This document shows, piece by piece, positions 6,964 through 8,476 of a DNA stretch of 8,476 bases (the stretch's first letter is position 1; each line of letters opens with the position of its first letter). The notes beneath the pieces are model-generated. The model was not told where the DNA came from and did no database searches. It saw only the letters and a program-made list of their open reading frames with translations. This DNA is from CAZSWS01 sp964610765. Its GTDB lineage: Bacteria > Bacteroidota > Bacteroidia > Bacteroidales > Tannerellaceae. The stretch covers positions 1 through 8,476 of the forward strand of contig CAZSWS010000098.1 in NCBI GenBank assembly GCA_964610765.1, given 5' to 3'. Made by a program: the position numbers and the translations under genes.

Positions 6964-7023
6964 CGCATAAGAGCTAATAATTTATTCACATATAAATACA
7001 TTGAGTAGCCGATAGCTCATGCG
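6964..7023. repeat. Long-loop inverted repeat between argB and secDF
   Basis: CGCAT-AA-GAGCTA (6964-6976) is complementary to TAGCTCATGCG (7013-7023): 11 pairs with a 2-base bulge and a 36-base loop. No T-run follows on either strand, so it is not a standard intrinsic terminator. It lies directly upstream of the secDF -7 box, over the -33 region, and 69 bases after the argB stop. It may be an operator, a processing hairpin for argB mRNA, or a non-canonical terminator. The rest of the 208-base intergenic region shows only a weak TTAGCTT/AAGCTTAA hairpin just after the argB stop. Confidence 0.5.
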
Positions 7024-7091
7024 TACCTTAAGTATATGTATGAAAAAGGATAGATGTTGAGCACCTGTTTTAAGCTTAGTGAGCAAGCTAA

Positions 7092-7865
7092 TCAGCAAAT
7101 CAACGTTCCCTTTTCAGAAAGTATTTCAGATGCTTTTGTAATGATTACTCGCTTAACTCCTTTTTCTATCGCATCAAATGAGTTGTCAAGTTTAGGAATC
7201 ATTCCTCCTTGTATGATACCTGCCTGCTTATATTTCAAGAAATCTTCTTTGTTTAATCTTTGAATAACGCTATTGTCGTCATTTTCATCCATTAAAACTC
7301 CTTTTTTTTCAAAGCAAAAGGTTAGTGTTACATCAAAGAATTTAGCCAAAGCTTTAGCTGTTTCTGCAGCTATGGTATCTGCATTTGTGTTCAATATGTT
7401 ACCGTTTATGTCAAAAGTAAGCGGAGCAACTACCGGAATAATCGCTTGATTAACAAGCATGGCTAATGCTTGGCCATTCACTTCTTTTACATCTCCAACA
7501 TATCCGTAATCAATTTCTTTAACCGGTCTTTTGTCAGAACGAATTAAATGAAGGTCAGCCCCGGTAAGCCCCAATGCATTTACACCGGCAGCTTGCAAAC
7601 GAGCTACGATGGTTTTATTAATGAGTCCACCATAAACCATTAAAACAATTTGGAGGGTCTCAGCGTCTGTAATTCTTCGCCCATCTACCATTTTGCTTTC
7701 TATGCCCAGTCTTTCAGCCATTTTGGTAGCTAGCCTACCTCCGCCATGTACAAGCACTTTGTGTCCTTCAATTTGTGAGAAGTCTTTTAGCAGCTGCGTA
7801 AGTGAGTCATCTTCTTCTACAATTTTCCCTCCAACTTTAATGAGGGTTAGTTTTTCTTTATTCAT
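7092..7865 (-). CDS. argB: N-acetylglutamate kinase family (probably N-acyl-, possibly N-succinyl-glutamate kinase)
   Basis: 257 residues, the length of the short ArgB form that lacks the extra N-terminal helix of arginine-inhibited enzymes. It catalyses the second step of arginine synthesis, ATP-dependent phosphorylation of the gamma-carboxyl of an N-acylated glutamate, in the cytoplasm. Visible amino acid kinase motifs are IKVGGK (Lys10), VHGGGRLA at 39-46, DGRRIT at 61-66, NADTIAAETA at 161-170 (Asp163 is the expected organising residue) and GGMIPKLDNSFDA with Lys225. The nucleotide-side segment FCFEKKGVLMDE (183-194) replaces the LSDVSGILD of the E. coli enzyme, a substitution I associate with Bacteroidetes. 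B. fragilis is known to make arginine through N-succinylated intermediates, so the true substrate may be N-succinylglutamate. The gene starts 8 bases after the DUF3667 stop and is probably co-transcribed with it. Confidence 0.93.
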   Translation of the reverse strand: MNKEKLTLIKVGGKIVEEDDSLTQLLKDFSQIEGHKVLVHGGGRLATKMAERLGIESKMVDGRRITDAETLQIVLMVYGGLINKTIVARLQAAGVNALGLTGADLHLIRSDKRPVKEIDYGYVGDVKEVNGQALAMLVNQAIIPVVAPLTFDINGNILNTNADTIAAETAKALAKFFDVTLTFCFEKKGVLMDENDDNSVIQRLNKEDFLKYKQAGIIQGGMIPKLDNSFDAIEKGVKRVIITKASEILSEKGTLIC

Positions 7866-7873
7866 TGTTTTTC

Positions 7874-8476
7874 TTATGAGTTAATAAGTGAATATATAAG
7901 CATGGCTATAAATGAAGTCAATGAGATGAATAATAAATTCAAAAGGGTAAAGATCAGGACCTTTATGAAGCGAATGCCAAGCGAATAATTATTAAATACG
8001 TTTGCATACATATATATGTATATAACCAGCGTTATCCAAAGTTGGGCATGCATGGTAACCGTGGGGATATTCAGCCAATAAAAGAGAGGGAAGAAAACAA
8101 TCACGCTGAGGTTCAGTTGACCTGAAATATAGGCTGCCAAGATGATGTTTTCTCCGTAATTATATTTTTCCTTTTTATAAACGAGCCATGAAGCTAGTGC
8201 GATAAAAGGAAGAAAGGCAAGGTTGCTAATGGCGTAATGTTCTAAAAACCAAGAAGCATAACTGTTCAAATGAGTGGTGCTGTTATTATCTGTGTTGAAA
8301 GCCCCTGTGTTTTCTATATCAAAAGAGATATTTAGTGTAAATGCCAGAAAAGTATAGATCGTGGCTGTAAGAAAAAGGAATCCAAAAGGTTTGAAGTAAC
8401 GGACACGTTTTCCGGCAAGATAGTTGCGCAATGTCGTTCCAGGGCGTATGAGTAATTCTTTAGCTGTATAAAAGAA
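7874..8476 (-). CDS. DUF3667 family membrane protein, 5' end outside the window
   Basis: 200 codons are visible and the frame stays open to the window edge, so the start is missing. A TTG at 8431 lies mid-gene and is not a plausible start, because the residues before it (ELLIRPGTTLRNYL) continue the family motif. The run RPGTTLRNYLAGKRVRYFKPFGFL marks DUF3667. It is followed by five hydrophobic segments, roughly codons 29-49, 80-97, 108-133, 143-160 and 168-197. Full-length members often begin with a short zinc-ribbon-like Cys motif, which would lie beyond the edge. No enzymatic function is known to me, and no catalytic motif is visible. The stop is 8 bases before argB, which implies one transcript, but a functional link to arginine synthesis is not established. 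Confidence 0.8.
   Translation of the reverse strand, partial: FFYTAKELLIRPGTTLRNYLAGKRVRYFKPFGFLFLTATIYTFLAFTLNISFDIENTGAFNTDNNSTTHLNSYASWFLEHYAISNLAFLPFIALASWLVYKKEKYNYGENIILAAYISGQLNLSVIVFFPLFYWLNIPTVTMHAQLWITLVIYIYMYANVFNNYSLGIRFIKVLIFTLLNLLFISLTSFIAMLIYSLINS

Noticed and set aside
7040..7091. Intrinsic terminator right after argB
   Set aside because: The TTAGCTT/AAGCTTAA hairpin has a bulge and no T-run behind it; the later T5 on the minus strand (near 7042-7046) is preceded only by a four-pair stem, so support is too weak.
1..8476. Mobile element, CRISPR array, toxin-antitoxin, defence or biosynthetic cluster, tRNA or rRNA
   Set aside because: No transposase or integrase, no spaced direct repeats, no cloverleaf with a CCA-like end and no cluster signature were seen; all sizeable genes belong to housekeeping or lineage-wide families.

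Overview
The window looks like a core chromosomal segment of a Bacteroidales bacterium, probably Bacteroides or a close relative. Supporting this are the AT-rich intergenic DNA, starts without Shine-Dalgarno sequences, promoter boxes of the Bacteroides type (TAnnTTTG), a one-piece SecD-SecF fusion, a short ArgB with the CFEKKGVL segment, and members of families found mainly in this phylum (DUF3276, DUF4827, DUF3667). Assignment rests on recognising the proteins by eye, without a database search.

Layout, left to right. Positions 1-194 are non-coding and hold two inverted repeats upstream of a plus-strand gene for a PUR-alpha-like nucleic-acid-binding protein (195-542). A strong, nearly symmetrical terminator (561-609) separates it from everything else, which is all on the minus strand. 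Read in the direction of transcription, from the right edge, the minus-strand genes are: a DUF3667 membrane protein cut by the window edge (8476-7874); argB, 8 bases later (7865-7092); a 208-base intergenic region with a large imperfect dyad; secDF (6883-3857) with its own promoter box and terminator; a DHH/DHHA1 phosphoesterase of the NrnA type (3721-2666) with its own promoter box; a DUF4827 lipoprotein (2619-2014) with a promoter box and partial -33 element reaching into the preceding gene; and a glmM-type phosphohexomutase (2008-623) 5 bases after it.

Functionally these are housekeeping genes: protein export (SecDF), cell-wall amino-sugar precursor supply (GlmM), arginine synthesis (ArgB), and turnover of very short RNA or pAp (NrnA-like), plus three poorly characterised proteins. 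Two tight pairs suggest co-transcription: DUF3667-argB and DUF4827-glmM. I see no mobile element, CRISPR array, tRNA, rRNA, prophage or defence system, and no clear sign of a new multi-gene system. The items worth a second look are small: the dyads at 94-168 and 6964-7023, a -7 box that overlaps a false TTG start, the lipoprotein-glmM pairing, and the lineage-specific ArgB and GlmM active-site segments.
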